Assembly (NCBI GenBank): GCA_016194585.1
Contig: JACQBG010000020.1
Location: forward strand, 1-64,000
DNA from: Gemmatimonadota bacterium
Lineage (GTDB): Bacteria; Gemmatimonadota; Gemmatimonadetes; Gemmatimonadales; Gemmatimonadaceae
Length of the DNA stretch: 64,000 nucleotides
Reading direction: 5' to 3'
The position numbers were made by a program, and so were the translations under genes. The notes beneath the pieces are model-generated. The model did no database searches. It was not told the origin of the DNA and was given only the letters and a program-made list of their open reading frames with translations. How positions within the stretch are numbered: the first letter of the stretch is position 1; the number at the start of each line of letters is the position of its first letter. Of the stretch, positions 16,682 through 24,865 are shown in pieces.

Positions 16682-17056
16682 ATGCTGAGCAACCGGAAGG
16701 GCTTCACCCTCATTGAGCTGCTGATCGTCGTCGTCATCATCGGCATCCTCGCCGCGATCGCGATCCCGAAGTTCGCGAACACCAAGGAAAAGGCGTACAT
16801 CGCCTCGATGAAGTCCGACCTGCGCAACCTCGTCACCGCGCAGGAAGCGTACTTCTCCGACTACAACAGCACGTACGCGGCGTCGACCACAGCGATGGGC
16901 ACGGCCTATCGGGCCTCCACGGGCGTCACGGTGACGCTCGGCAGCGTGTCGGCCACGGGCTGGAAGGCGACCGCCACGCACGGCTCCACCACCAAGACCT
17001 GCCAGATCACCCTCGGTGGTGGCTCGACGAACGAAGGCGAGCCCGTCTGTCAGTGA
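16682..17056 (+). CDS. pilA: Type IV major pilin, copy 1
   Basis: 124 residues. A short leader MLSNRKG is followed by F1-TLIE5, giving the prepilin peptidase site after Gly7 and the conserved Glu5, then a continuous hydrophobic helix. Cys107 and Cys123 probably close the C-terminal D-loop. AAGGAG at 16667-16672 is a good ribosome-binding site. Expression is probably driven by PilSR and sigma-54 from 16584-16599. The second copy at 17207 is identical in 112 of 124 residues; all differences but one lie after residue 60. Confidence 0.95.
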   Translation: MLSNRKGFTLIELLIVVVIIGILAAIAIPKFANTKEKAYIASMKSDLRNLVTAQEAYFSDYNSTYAASTTAMGTAYRASTGVTVTLGSVSATGWKATATHGSTTKTCQITLGGGSTNEGEPVCQ

Positions 17057-17067
17057 TGCAGGAAAGG

Positions 17068-17098
17068 AAGCCGGCCGGCGTACATCGCCGACCGGCTT
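17068..17098 (+). terminator. Hairpin between the two pilin genes
   Basis: AAGCCGGCCGGCG (17068-17080) pairs with CGCCGACCGGCTT (17086-17098) with one mismatch and a TACAT loop, followed by TCGTGTT. It may end or weaken transcription from the pilA promoter and so set different levels for the two pilins. Confidence 0.6.
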
Positions 17099-17112
17099 TC
17101 GTGTTCCACAAG

Positions 17113-17127
17113 TGGGCCTGGCGATGC
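17113..17127 (+). promoter_or_regulatory. Weak candidate sigma-54 promoter of the second pilin
   Basis: TGGGCCTGGCGATGC keeps GG and GC with 10 bases between them but otherwise fits the consensus poorly. Its GC-to-ATG distance (80 bases) is close to that of the first pilin (84 bases), which is the main reason to list it. Confidence 0.25.
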
Positions 17128-17206
17128 GGCTTGGCCTGTTCTCTCCCCAACGGGTCCCGTCCCGCGTGACGACGCCCGATCATTCCCTCTCCGGAGTACC
17201 CACCGC

Positions 17207-17581
17207 ATGATGTCCAACCGCAAGGGCTTCACCCTCATCGAGCTGCTCATCGTCGTCGTCATCATCGGCATCCTTGCCGCGATCGCGATCCCGAAGTTCG
17301 CGAACACCAAGGAAAAGGCGTACATCGCCTCGATGAAGTCCGACCTGCGCAACCTCGTCACCGCACAGGAAGCGTACTTCTCCGACAACAACAGCTCGTA
17401 CGCGGCCTCGACGACGGCGATGGGCACCGCCTATCGCTCCTCGACCGGCGTCACCGTGACGCTTGGCGCCGTGACGGCCACGGGCTGGAGCGCGACGGCC
17501 ACGCACGGCTCGACGACCAAGACGTGCACGATCGTGCTCGGCAGCGGCGCCACGAACGAAGGCGAACCGATCTGCCAGTAA
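17207..17581 (+). CDS. Type IV major pilin, copy 2
   Basis: 124 residues with leader MMSNRKG and mature N-terminus FTLIELLIVVVIIG, nearly identical to the copy 150 bp upstream. Twelve substitutions separate them: residue 2 and then 61, 64, 78, 88, 90, 95, 108, 110, 113, 115 and 122. They fall in the exposed C-terminal half, while the helix and both D-loop cysteines (107, 123) are unchanged. The start is ATG 17207 or 17210. It could be a second subunit, an antigenic variant or a minor component. A strong hairpin follows. Confidence 0.93.
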   Translation: MMSNRKGFTLIELLIVVVIIGILAAIAIPKFANTKEKAYIASMKSDLRNLVTAQEAYFSDNNSSYAASTTAMGTAYRSSTGVTVTLGAVTATGWSATATHGSTTKTCTIVLGSGATNEGEPICQ

Positions 17582-17605
17582 GCGCGCGGAAGGTGTGATA
17601 TCGAG

Positions 17606-17633
17606 GCGGGCCGGGCGAAATCGCCCGGCCCGC
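17606..17633 (+). terminator. Terminator hairpin after the second pilin
   Basis: GCGGGCCGGGC pairs perfectly with GCCCGGCCCGC around GAAATC, followed only by TTCGC. The stem is very stable, but the T-run is poor. Confidence 0.6.
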
Positions 17634-17686
17634 TTCGCATTCCGGCGCCATCGACGCGACACGTCACGGCCACGAAGCTGTGGCGC

Positions 17687-18028
17687 ATGACGACCCGTCG
17701 CGCGTTCACCCTCGTGGAAGTGCTCGTGGCGCTCACGGTCCTCGCCCTCGCCGTGGCGGCGCTCGCCAGCACGCTCACCGCCGGCCGCCGGCTGCGACTC
17801 ACCGCCCAGTCGCACGACGCCTTCGCAATCAACGTGCGCAATCGGGTCGAACGGTTGGCCGCGCGTTGTGGGGTGGGGGACATCAGCGGAGTCGCCTCGC
17901 GCGCCTGGGGAAGCGAGCGTTGGCGGAGCGTCGCCGGTGTCGACACGTGGTCGCTCGCCGATTCCCTGACCGCCCCATCCGGGCGCGTCGTGCTCGGTGT
18001 CGACGTGGTCGTCACATGCCGCCACTGA
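17687..18028 (+). CDS. Minor pilin/pseudopilin, PilV/GspI-like
   Basis: 113 residues with a class III prepilin start: MTTRRA then FTLVEVLVALTVLALAVAAL, with Glu at position 5 of the mature chain. The residue before the predicted cleavage site is Ala instead of the usual Gly, a tolerated but less common form. The VEVLVALTVLAL pattern is typical of PilV and GspI. The stop overlaps the start of the next minor pilin by 13 bases. With the next two genes it probably primes pilus assembly. Confidence 0.8.
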   Translation: MTTRRAFTLVEVLVALTVLALAVAALASTLTAGRRLRLTAQSHDAFAINVRNRVERLAARCGVGDISGVASRAWGSERWRSVAGVDTWSLADSLTAPSGRVVLGVDVVVTCRH

Positions 18029-18846
18029 CGCACCCGCGCCGTGGCGCGGGACTCGCCGAGTTGGTGGTCGCGCTCGCCCTGAGCGCGCTGCTGTCGATGG
18101 CCGGCGTGGCGGCGTTGATCGGCGTCGAACGGTACACGCGGCGCGCCGCCGTTGACGATGATGCGCAGCGCGTGCTGCGCGAGGTCGAATCGGTGCTCGC
18201 GGCCGAGCTGCGTGCGGCGGCCGCCGATTCCATCACGGTGCGCGGCGACACGGCGGTCGACCTCTTCACGGGCGTCGCGACGTCGGTCGTGTGCGCGGTC
18301 GCCGGCGCCGTGCTGGTGCTCCCTTCCGACCAGGCCGCCTCGGGGGTGCCGTATCTGCACGTGCGGACGACGCCCCTCGCCGGCGATGTGTTGGCCGCCT
18401 ACGACACCGCTGGTGCCTGGCACGCCGCGCGCGTCGACTCAGCGCAGTGGAACGCCGACGGCGCGGGATGCTCCACCGCGAGCGGTTTCCGCACGGCCGC
18501 CGACAGCGTCGCACGGCTGCGCGTGCTGCGTCTGCGGATCGCGACGGAGCTGACCGTCGGCGCCGGGGCGCCGGTGCGCCTGTTCCGGCGTGGCCGGTAC
18601 GCGCTCATCCGTGGCGGCGACGGCAGCTGGGGGCTGGGATGGCGGCGCTGTGACGAGCTGGGCGTGTGCGGTGCGTCGCAGCCGGTCGCCGGCCCGCTGG
18701 CTGCGCCGTCCGAAGGCGGGCTCGTCTTCCAGCTCGCCGCGGACGGCGGCTCGATCGAGGTGCGTGCGGCCACCTCGCCCGCCGGGGGGTACGGCGCGCG
18801 CCGCGAGTTCACCATCGCCCTGAGGCACCGTGAGACGGTCCCCTGA
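18016..18846 (+). CDS. Minor pilin-like protein, PilW-type
   Basis: 276 residues beginning MPPLTHPRRG then AGLAELVVALALSALLSMAG. Cleavage after Gly10 puts Glu at mature position 5. The large, beta-rich C-terminal part with scattered cysteines (VVCAVAG, DGAGCSTAS, RRCDELGVCG) fits PilW-size minor pilins, which form the pilus tip complex with PilV and PilX. It overlaps both neighbours, indicating a tight operon. The family call is by size, position and N-terminus only. Confidence 0.7.
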   Translation: MPPLTHPRRGAGLAELVVALALSALLSMAGVAALIGVERYTRRAAVDDDAQRVLREVESVLAAELRAAAADSITVRGDTAVDLFTGVATSVVCAVAGAVLVLPSDQAASGVPYLHVRTTPLAGDVLAAYDTAGAWHAARVDSAQWNADGAGCSTASGFRTAADSVARLRVLRLRIATELTVGAGAPVRLFRRGRYALIRGGDGSWGLGWRRCDELGVCGASQPVAGPLAAPSEGGLVFQLAADGGSIEVRAATSPAGGYGARREFTIALRHRETVP

Positions 18847-19300
18847 ACGGCTCCGCGAGCGCCGGGCGGGGGTGGCGCTTCCGATGGCCCTCCTGGTGCT
18901 CGTGGTGGTCGCACTCGGCGCGGCCCTGCTGCTCGACACCGCCCTGCAGGGGCTCCGGGTCGCCCGGGGCGGGGCGGCGTGGAGCCGGGCGCAGTCCGCG
19001 GTCGAGAGCGCCCTGGCCGCGACCCTGGCCTCGTCCGTCGACAGTGCCGGCGCCTCGCTGAACCCGGGGGTCGTGCGGGACAGCCTCTGGGGGGTGGCGG
19101 GCGACTCGACCTTCTTGCGGGTGCAGTCGCTGGGCGGGAGGCTGCGCCGGGTCGTGGTACGGTCGACGGTCGCGGGCGGAGGGGCCCGCGCGATCGCCGG
19201 CGCCGTGGCCTATCTGCGCGTCGAGGCCGATTCGACGCCCGCCGGCTGGCGTCGCCGGCTCCGGCCGGTCCCGGGCTGGTGGTGGGCACCCTTACCATAA
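18830..19300 (+). CDS. Minor pilin-like protein, PilX-type
   Basis: 156 residues starting at GTG 18830, overlapping the previous gene by 17 bases. The N-terminus ERRAGVALPMALLVLVVVAL resembles PilX proteins, which have a prepilin-like helix (GVALPMALLVLV) with an imperfect processing site; no Glu5 is present. The remainder has an Ala-rich helix (AQSAVESALAATLASS) and a short beta domain. It closes the minor-pilin group; pilM follows after 189 bases in which no gene is seen. Confidence 0.6.
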   Translation: MRRSPERLRERRAGVALPMALLVLVVVALGAALLLDTALQGLRVARGGAAWSRAQSAVESALAATLASSVDSAGASLNPGVVRDSLWGVAGDSTFLRVQSLGGRLRRVVVRSTVAGGGARAIAGAVAYLRVEADSTPAGWRRRLRPVPGWWWAPLP

Positions 19301-19489
19301 GGTCGCGCCCCCGCGACTGTTACTTCCGAGTGTCTCCGCTCGTGTCTTGGTGACGGCCCTTCCGCGCGCGCCGAAGTCGGCGTGTGCGGTGGGGGGCGTC
19401 AAGTGCTCGGAAGGTGCGGTTCGTCCGGTCGGTGCTGGGCGGCGCGATCGCGCGCCCCAGCGTCGTCCTCGTCCTCGCGGTGGCTTCGC

Positions 19490-20533
19490 ATGGCGCTATT
19501 TGGTCGCAAGAGGAGCACGGTAGGTCTCGACATCGGTTCCGGCCTCATCAAGGTGGCCGTGATCGATCATTCGAAGGCCGAGCCCGAGCTCACGAAGGTC
19601 GCGATTACTCCCCTGCTCGCCGATGCGATCGTCGAGGGGGAGATCATGGACCCTGCGATCGTGTCCGAGGCGATCACGGCGGCGCTCCAGGCCGCGGGCG
19701 TGACCTCCAAGGAAGTCGTGACCGCCGTCGGCGGCCGCGACGTCATCATCAAGAAGATCCAGATCGAGCGCGTCAAGGAGCAGCAGGCGCGCGAGCTCAT
19801 GCGGTGGGAAGCGGAGCAACATGTGCCCTTCGACATGGAATCCGTGGAGCTCGACTTCCAGATCCTCGACCCCGAGGCCGAGGGGATGGAGATGAACGTC
19901 CTCCTCGTGGCCGCGAAGCGCGAGCTCATCGAGGCGAAGCTGCGCGTGCTCGCCGAGGCGGGGCTGCACCCGGTCGTGGTGGACGTGGACGCGTTCGCGC
20001 TGCACAACGCGTTCGAGCTGAACTATCCGGACGCGATGCAGGGGGTGGTCGCGCTCGTGAACATCGGCCACGAAGTCACGAACATCAACATTCTCGACGA
20101 CGGGGTGCCGATCCTCACCCGCGACATCACGGTGGGCACGCGCCGGTTCCGCGAGGACCTGCAGCGCGAGCGCGGGTTGGGCCCGGACGAGGCGTCGTCG
20201 CTGATCGAAGGCTACGACCGGTCGCCGCACCTCGACGCGGTGATCGAGAGCCGCGGCGAGGAGATCGCGGTCGGCATCGAGCGCGCGGCGGCCTTCCTGG
20301 CCTCCAGTTCGCGGTCGGCCGGCAACATGCGCGCCGTCTACATCTGTGGCGGCGGGTCGCGCATCCCGGGACTCGGCGACGCGCTGGGGACCCGGCTGCG
20401 GATGCCCGTCGAGCACGCTAACCCGTTGGCGAACCTGAAGGTACGTGACGGCGCCCTCGAGTCACTCGTCACTGACGAGGTGGCTCCGCTCTTGATGCTG
20501 CCCATCGGTCTGGCGCTTCGCCAGCCCGCTTGA
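19490..20533 (+). CDS. pilM: Type IV pilus inner-membrane platform protein PilM
   Basis: 347 residues of the actin/FtsA-like ATPase fold. The phosphate-binding GLDIGSGLIKVAVID lies near the N-terminus, VNIGHEVTNINI and CGGGSRIPGLGDAL form the other nucleotide loops. PilM is cytoplasmic and binds the N-terminal INLLP tail of PilN, linking the assembly ATPase to the membrane. ATG at 19490 fits the family N-terminus (MALFGRKRSTVGLDIG). First gene of a complete pilMNOPQ set. Confidence 0.93.
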   Translation: MALFGRKRSTVGLDIGSGLIKVAVIDHSKAEPELTKVAITPLLADAIVEGEIMDPAIVSEAITAALQAAGVTSKEVVTAVGGRDVIIKKIQIERVKEQQARELMRWEAEQHVPFDMESVELDFQILDPEAEGMEMNVLLVAAKRELIEAKLRVLAEAGLHPVVVDVDAFALHNAFELNYPDAMQGVVALVNIGHEVTNINILDDGVPILTRDITVGTRRFREDLQRERGLGPDEASSLIEGYDRSPHLDAVIESRGEEIAVGIERAAAFLASSSRSAGNMRAVYICGGGSRIPGLGDALGTRLRMPVEHANPLANLKVRDGALESLVTDEVAPLLMLPIGLALRQPA

Positions 20534-20573
20534 CCGCTCGTTCACTCGTGGAATCGACGGTCACCTGCAGACT

Positions 20574-21341
20574 ATGATCGAAATCAATCTTCTGCCCGGC
20601 GCACGGAAGTCGAAGCGGAGTCGCACCGCGACGGTCGACGTGCGCGCGCTGTTCGGCGAGGTGCTCGCGAAGGTCAGGGATCCCTACCTGATCGGCGCGA
20701 TCGCCGGCGTCGCCATCGGCGTGCTCGCCACGGCCGGCATGTGGCTCTATCAGGGCCGCCAGCTGTCGGCGCTCGAGCAGCGCGAGCAGGTCGCGCTCCA
20801 GGACTCGACGACCTTCGCCGCCGTCATCGCGCAGCGCAACGCCGCCGAGGCGGCGCGTGACTCCATCCAGCGCCAGATCTTCGTCATCAAGGCGATCGAC
20901 GGCTCGCGCTACGTGTGGCCGCACATCATGGACGAGGTGAGCCGCGCGTTGCCGCCGTACACCTGGCTCAAGTCGATCAAGCAGACGAGCGCCGTGTCGA
21001 ACCTGAGTCCCGAGGTCGAGGCCGAGGTGGTGGCCGGCGGCGTCGGGCCGGGCGGGAAGCCGAAGAGCAAGCTGGCCGCGCAGGCCGATTCGGCCGCGCT
21101 CGCGGCGGCGACCACGCTCAGCTTCCGCATCGTCGGGCAGACCGTGGATTACCAGGCGCTGACGCGCTTCATGAAGCAGCTCGAGGCCTCGCCCTGGATC
21201 GAACGGGTGAACCTCACCAAGACCGAGCTCGTGATGGCGCAGCCGACGAACAAGGAAGCGACGGAGTTCACGCTCGACATGCAGCTCCAGAAGCCGGACT
21301 CGGCGGCGGTGCGCCGGGTGCCCATCAACGTGGTGAGATAG
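20574..21341 (+). CDS. pilN: Type IV pilus assembly protein PilN
   Basis: 255 residues. The N-terminal MIEINLLPGARKSKR holds the INLLP motif (4-8) that docks into PilM. One transmembrane helix lies near residues 40-60 (LIGAIAGVAIGVLATAGMWL), then a coiled coil and a periplasmic ferredoxin-like domain ending with TLDMQLQKPDS. An Ala/Lys/Gly-rich insert lies at about 145-180 (GPGGKPKSKLAAQADSAALA). It pairs with PilO in the membrane. Confidence 0.92.
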   Translation: MIEINLLPGARKSKRSRTATVDVRALFGEVLAKVRDPYLIGAIAGVAIGVLATAGMWLYQGRQLSALEQREQVALQDSTTFAAVIAQRNAAEAARDSIQRQIFVIKAIDGSRYVWPHIMDEVSRALPPYTWLKSIKQTSAVSNLSPEVEAEVVAGGVGPGGKPKSKLAAQADSAALAAATTLSFRIVGQTVDYQALTRFMKQLEASPWIERVNLTKTELVMAQPTNKEATEFTLDMQLQKPDSAAVRRVPINVVR

Positions 21342-21343
21342 CC

Positions 21344-21982
21344 ATGGCCATCGGCCCGCAGAACCAGCGCGACCAGTTGATGGTGGCGATCGCCGTCCTC
21401 GCCATCGCCGGCGCGGGCGCGTACTGGTACTTCGTGTACGACCCCAAGACGGCGGACGTGGCGAAGGTCGCCATGCACGTCGACTCGCTCGACATCGCGA
21501 ACCAAAAGGCGAAGGCGCAGATGGCCAAGGGCACGATCACGACGATCAAGGCCGAGGCCGACGCGTACCGCCAGAACCTCGACGTGATGCGCACGCTGGT
21601 GCCGGCGCAGAACGAGGTGCCGTCGTTGCTCGAGCAGGTGTCGACGGCGACCCGGCGCGTGAAGCTCGACATCGGTTCCGTCGAACCCGAGCCGCTCATC
21701 GAGGGCGAGATGTTCGACACCTACCGCTACAAGCTCAAGGTGACCGGCACCTTCGACCAGATCGGCAACGTGCTGACGAACATCGCCTCGCTGAACCGCG
21801 TCGTCGCGCCCATCAACCTGCAGCTCGACCTCCCGACCGCCGCCGTGAAGGCGGCGCCGGGCACGCAGCCGCTCGCGGCGACGTTCGAGATCCAGACGTA
21901 CGTCGTGCGCACGGCGCCCCCGGCGAAGAAGAAGGCGCCGGCCGGCGGCAAGCCCAAGCCTCCCGCGGCGGAGGGCCCGTGA
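21344..21982 (+). CDS. pilO: Type IV pilus assembly protein PilO
   Basis: 212 residues with a short cytoplasmic tail, one transmembrane helix (about 12-30, MVAIAVLAIAGAGAYWYFVY), a coiled coil and a periplasmic domain (YRYKLKVTGTFDQIGNVLTNIASL). The C-terminus is Lys/Pro/Ala-rich (PPAKKKAPAGGKPKPPAAEG). PilO forms a heterodimer with PilN and contacts PilP, aligning the inner membrane platform with the secretin. It starts two bases after the pilN stop codon. Confidence 0.92.
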   Translation: MAIGPQNQRDQLMVAIAVLAIAGAGAYWYFVYDPKTADVAKVAMHVDSLDIANQKAKAQMAKGTITTIKAEADAYRQNLDVMRTLVPAQNEVPSLLEQVSTATRRVKLDIGSVEPEPLIEGEMFDTYRYKLKVTGTFDQIGNVLTNIASLNRVVAPINLQLDLPTAAVKAAPGTQPLAATFEIQTYVVRTAPPAKKKAPAGGKPKPPAAEGP

Positions 21983-22635
21983 TGCGCCGCCTCGTGCTCG
22001 CCATCGTGTTCGTGCTCGCCGGCGCTCCGCGCGCCGGGGCGCAGTTGCCGCCGTCCATCGCCAAGCCCATCGACGCGGCGCGCAAGGCCGCCGCCAAGAC
22101 CGACGCCCAGACGAAGTCGCAGGACGCGATCCGGGCCGACGAAGCGAAGTCGCAACCCGCCGCGGCCGCCCAGGCGCCGAAGGGCGTCGCCGCGAAGGGC
22201 GCGACCGCGCTGCCGGCGAAGGCCGACGCGCAGGCGCCGAAGACCGGTGAGACGAAGAAGTTCGAGCTCAGCGCCGCCGCCAAGGCGGCGATGCAGTTCT
22301 CGCGTGAGGAATACAGTTGGAACGAGGAAGGCCGGCGCGACCCGTTCGTGTCGCTGCTCGCCACGAGCGAGATCCGCCCGCTCCTCGCCGACCTCGTGCT
22401 CATCGGCGTGATCTACGACCTGTCCGGGCGCAACTCGGTCGCGTCGCTGCTCGACGCGACGAGCAGCGAGATGTACCGGGTGAAGGTCGGCAACATCATC
22501 GGACGCATGAAGGTCGCGAAGATCGGGACCGAGAGCATCACGCTGCAACTCGACGAATTCGGGTTCAGTCGGCAGGAGACGCTCCTGCTCGACCGGAACC
22601 GGAAGGCCGGCAATGCACCGGGAAGGAGACCGTAA
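21982..22635 (+). CDS. pilP: Type IV pilus assembly protein PilP
   Basis: 217 residues with a signal peptide (RRLVLAIVFVLAGAPRAGAQ) that lacks a lipobox Cys, unlike classical lipoprotein PilP. A long Ala/Lys linker is followed by YSWNEEGRRDPFVSLL and a compact beta domain (VLIGVIYDLSGRNSVASLLD) as in PilP, which bridges PilNO and PilQ. ATG at 21982 overlaps the pilO stop by one base; GTG at 21979 is an alternative. Confidence 0.85.
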   Translation: MRRLVLAIVFVLAGAPRAGAQLPPSIAKPIDAARKAAAKTDAQTKSQDAIRADEAKSQPAAAAQAPKGVAAKGATALPAKADAQAPKTGETKKFELSAAAKAAMQFSREEYSWNEEGRRDPFVSLLATSEIRPLLADLVLIGVIYDLSGRNSVASLLDATSSEMYRVKVGNIIGRMKVAKIGTESITLQLDEFGFSRQETLLLDRNRKAGNAPGRRP

Positions 22636-24684
22636 ATGACGCGACGATCGTGGAGGGCCGCTCGCGCGGCCGCCGTGCTGATCCTGCTCGTGACCGGCGT
22701 GCGCGTGGCACGCGCGGCCGCCGCCTCGCACGAAGGCGCACCGACCGCCGTCACGTCGCTCAGCGTCGTGCCTGGCGCAGGTGCCGCGAACGTGGTGATC
22801 TCGGTCGCCGGTGACGTCGAGGTGACCGACTTCACCCTCGAGAACCCGCGCCGCATCGTGATCGACCTGCGCGGGGCGACGCTCGGCATGCCGGCGCGCC
22901 TCTACGACAAGGTCGCGCGCGGCGGCATCACCGACATCAAGTACGCGATGTTCAAGCCCGACGTCGTGCGCATCGTGCTCATCCTCGACGAGTCGCGCGA
23001 GTACACCGTCGTGCGCGGCGAGAAGGACGTCACGGTCGCCGTCACCGGGTCGGACGTCTTCGCGCTCTGGCACGTCGGCGCGAAGCTCCCCGCCACCAAG
23101 GCGACGGACGCCGCGGCGGCCGTCGCGCCGGCGCAGCCGGCGAAAGGCGCGTCCGCGTTCGCGCAGGCGCCGGCCAAGGCGGCCAGCGCCACGACGTTCG
23201 TGCAGAGCCCGCCGCCGACCGGCACGCCGTCCGCCCCGGCCGACGCGACGTCGGCCGCGCCCGCGGCCCGCAACATCCTGTCCAAGCCCGTCGCCAAGCC
23301 GGCGCCGCGACTCGAGTCGCCCGCCGAGGAGCCGCACATCACCGTCTCCTACCAGGAGACCAACATCCGCGACGTGATCACCGCGTTCGCGAAATTCAGC
23401 AACCGCACGATCATCATCGGCAAGCAGGTCGACGGCTTCTTCACCGGCGACATCATCGACAAGCCGTGGGACGTCGCCCTCCGCCAGATCCTCCAGTCGC
23501 AGGGGCTCGCCGCCCTCGAAGACAGCAGCAACGGCATCATCACCGTCGACAGCTATGCCAACCTCGCCGACCGCGAGAAGGTGGAGCCGCTCGTCACGAA
23601 GGTGATCCAGGTCAACTACGCCAAGGCCGACGCCATGGCCAAGACCGTCACGAGCCTCCTCACCGCTGGATGCGGCAGTGGCGGCGCCGCGCCGCCCGCC
23701 GGGGCCCCGCCGCAGGGTGGCGGCGCATCCGTCTCGGGTGGTGGCACCGCCGCGTGCTCGACGCGAGGCGCCGTGACCTCCGAAGAGAAGACCAACACGA
23801 TCATCGTCACCGAGACCGCGCAGCGCCTCGCCGACATCGAGAGCTACGTGCACGACCTCGACGTGCGCACGCCGCAGGTCTCGATCAAGGCCAAGATCAT
23901 CGGCGTCGACCGCACCGGCACCGAACAGCTCGGCCTCTCGTACGACTTCGGCAGCGCCAACGGGTTCAGCAACTCGCTCGTCCAGCGCTACGGTCCCGAC
24001 GGCACCACGCCGATCGTCGGTGACTACCGCGTGAATCTCGCCGGCGATGCCTTCGCGGCCGTCGCGGACGCCAGCCGTCCGTACAAGACCACGGCGTCGA
24101 CGACGCTCATCTACAACATGGTGCTCGGCGGCTTCAACCTCACCTCGTTCATCGACGCGCTCTCGCAGGAACAGCTGAGCGACGTGCAGGCCGAGCCGAG
24201 CACGACGACGGTCGACAACAAGGAAGCACGGCTCTTCGCCGGCTCCACGCTGTCGTTCCTCCTCACGCCGCCCGTGCCCGCCGGCCAGATCACCTCGGTC
24301 GCGCCGCAGATCTCCAGCAAGCAGATCGGCATCGAACTCCGCGTCACCCCGCACGTCACGGCGAACCGCCAGGTCTTGCTCGATGTGTACGCCAAGCAAG
24401 AGACGCTCCTCGGCGTCACGGCGGCCGGCCCCTCGACGAACCTGCGCGAGAGCACCAACCAGGTGCTGGTCGGCGACGGCGAATCGGCGGTCATCGGCGG
24501 GCTGACGCAGACGCAGGTCAGCAAGAACCGCGTCGGCATCCCGCTCCTCATGAACCTCCCGGGCATCGGCCGCTTCTTCTCCTCGGTCGACACCGTCGAA
24601 CGCAAGCAGGACCTGCTCATCCTCATCACGCCGCACATCGTCGACGACGGCGAGGTCGTGCGCCCGGCGACCGGCAAGCCCTGA
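22636..24684 (+). CDS. pilQ: Type IV pilus outer-membrane secretin PilQ
   Basis: 682 residues: signal peptide (1-28), one AMIN domain (about 40-135) that can bind peptidoglycan, a Pro/Ala linker, an STN/N0 domain (about 232-300, ISVSYQETN-like VSYQETNIRDVITAF), an N1-type domain with a Gly-rich insert (about 345-375, with Cys at both ends), and the C-terminal secretin barrel with NLRESTNQVLVGDGESAVIGG. It forms the pore through which the pilus leaves the cell. GGAAGGAG at 22621-22628 gives a strong ribosome-binding site. Confidence 0.95.
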   Translation: MTRRSWRAARAAAVLILLVTGVRVARAAAASHEGAPTAVTSLSVVPGAGAANVVISVAGDVEVTDFTLENPRRIVIDLRGATLGMPARLYDKVARGGITDIKYAMFKPDVVRIVLILDESREYTVVRGEKDVTVAVTGSDVFALWHVGAKLPATKATDAAAAVAPAQPAKGASAFAQAPAKAASATTFVQSPPPTGTPSAPADATSAAPAARNILSKPVAKPAPRLESPAEEPHITVSYQETNIRDVITAFAKFSNRTIIIGKQVDGFFTGDIIDKPWDVALRQILQSQGLAALEDSSNGIITVDSYANLADREKVEPLVTKVIQVNYAKADAMAKTVTSLLTAGCGSGGAAPPAGAPPQGGGASVSGGGTAACSTRGAVTSEEKTNTIIVTETAQRLADIESYVHDLDVRTPQVSIKAKIIGVDRTGTEQLGLSYDFGSANGFSNSLVQRYGPDGTTPIVGDYRVNLAGDAFAAVADASRPYKTTASTTLIYNMVLGGFNLTSFIDALSQEQLSDVQAEPSTTTVDNKEARLFAGSTLSFLLTPPVPAGQITSVAPQISSKQIGIELRVTPHVTANRQVLLDVYAKQETLLGVTAAGPSTNLRESTNQVLVGDGESAVIGGLTQTQVSKNRVGIPLLMNLPGIGRFFSSVDTVERKQDLLILITPHIVDDGEVVRPATGKP

Positions 24685-24710
24685 GCTACCGAACGATCGA
24701 TTAACTTGCA

Positions 24711-24735
24711 CGGGCCCGGCCGAAAGCCGGGCCCG
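24711..24735 (+). terminator. Terminator hairpin after pilQ
   Basis: CGGGCCCGGC and GCCGGGCCCG form a perfect 10-bp stem around CGAAA. No T-run follows, but the stem is strong and sits 27 bases after the pilQ stop. Confidence 0.6.
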
Positions 24736-24767
24736 CTGCGTTGAAGGAGCAGGGTAGGGAGCCTCTT

Positions 24768-24864
24768 CCCTGTCCCCTGTCCCCTGTCCCCTGTCCCCTC
24801 GGCCCTGACCCCTGTCCCCGGCCGTAGCCCCCTCCCCCTCCCCCTTTCCCTCCCCCTCCCCCTC
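24768..24864. repeat. Polypyrimidine repeat block before aroC
   Basis: Four tandem CCCTGTC units (24768-24799) are followed by a CCCCCTCCCCCTTTCCC-type tract reaching within one or two bases of the aroC GTG. The reverse complement of the same pattern occurs at 38674-38729. The purine strand could form G-quadruplexes or triplex DNA. No Shine-Dalgarno is present between it and aroC. Confidence 0.85.
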
Positions 24865-24865
24865 A

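Noticed and set aside
24768-24799. Tandem CCCTGTC units as a CRISPR array
   Set aside because: Units are seven bases with no spacers and no cas genes nearby; low-complexity repeat.
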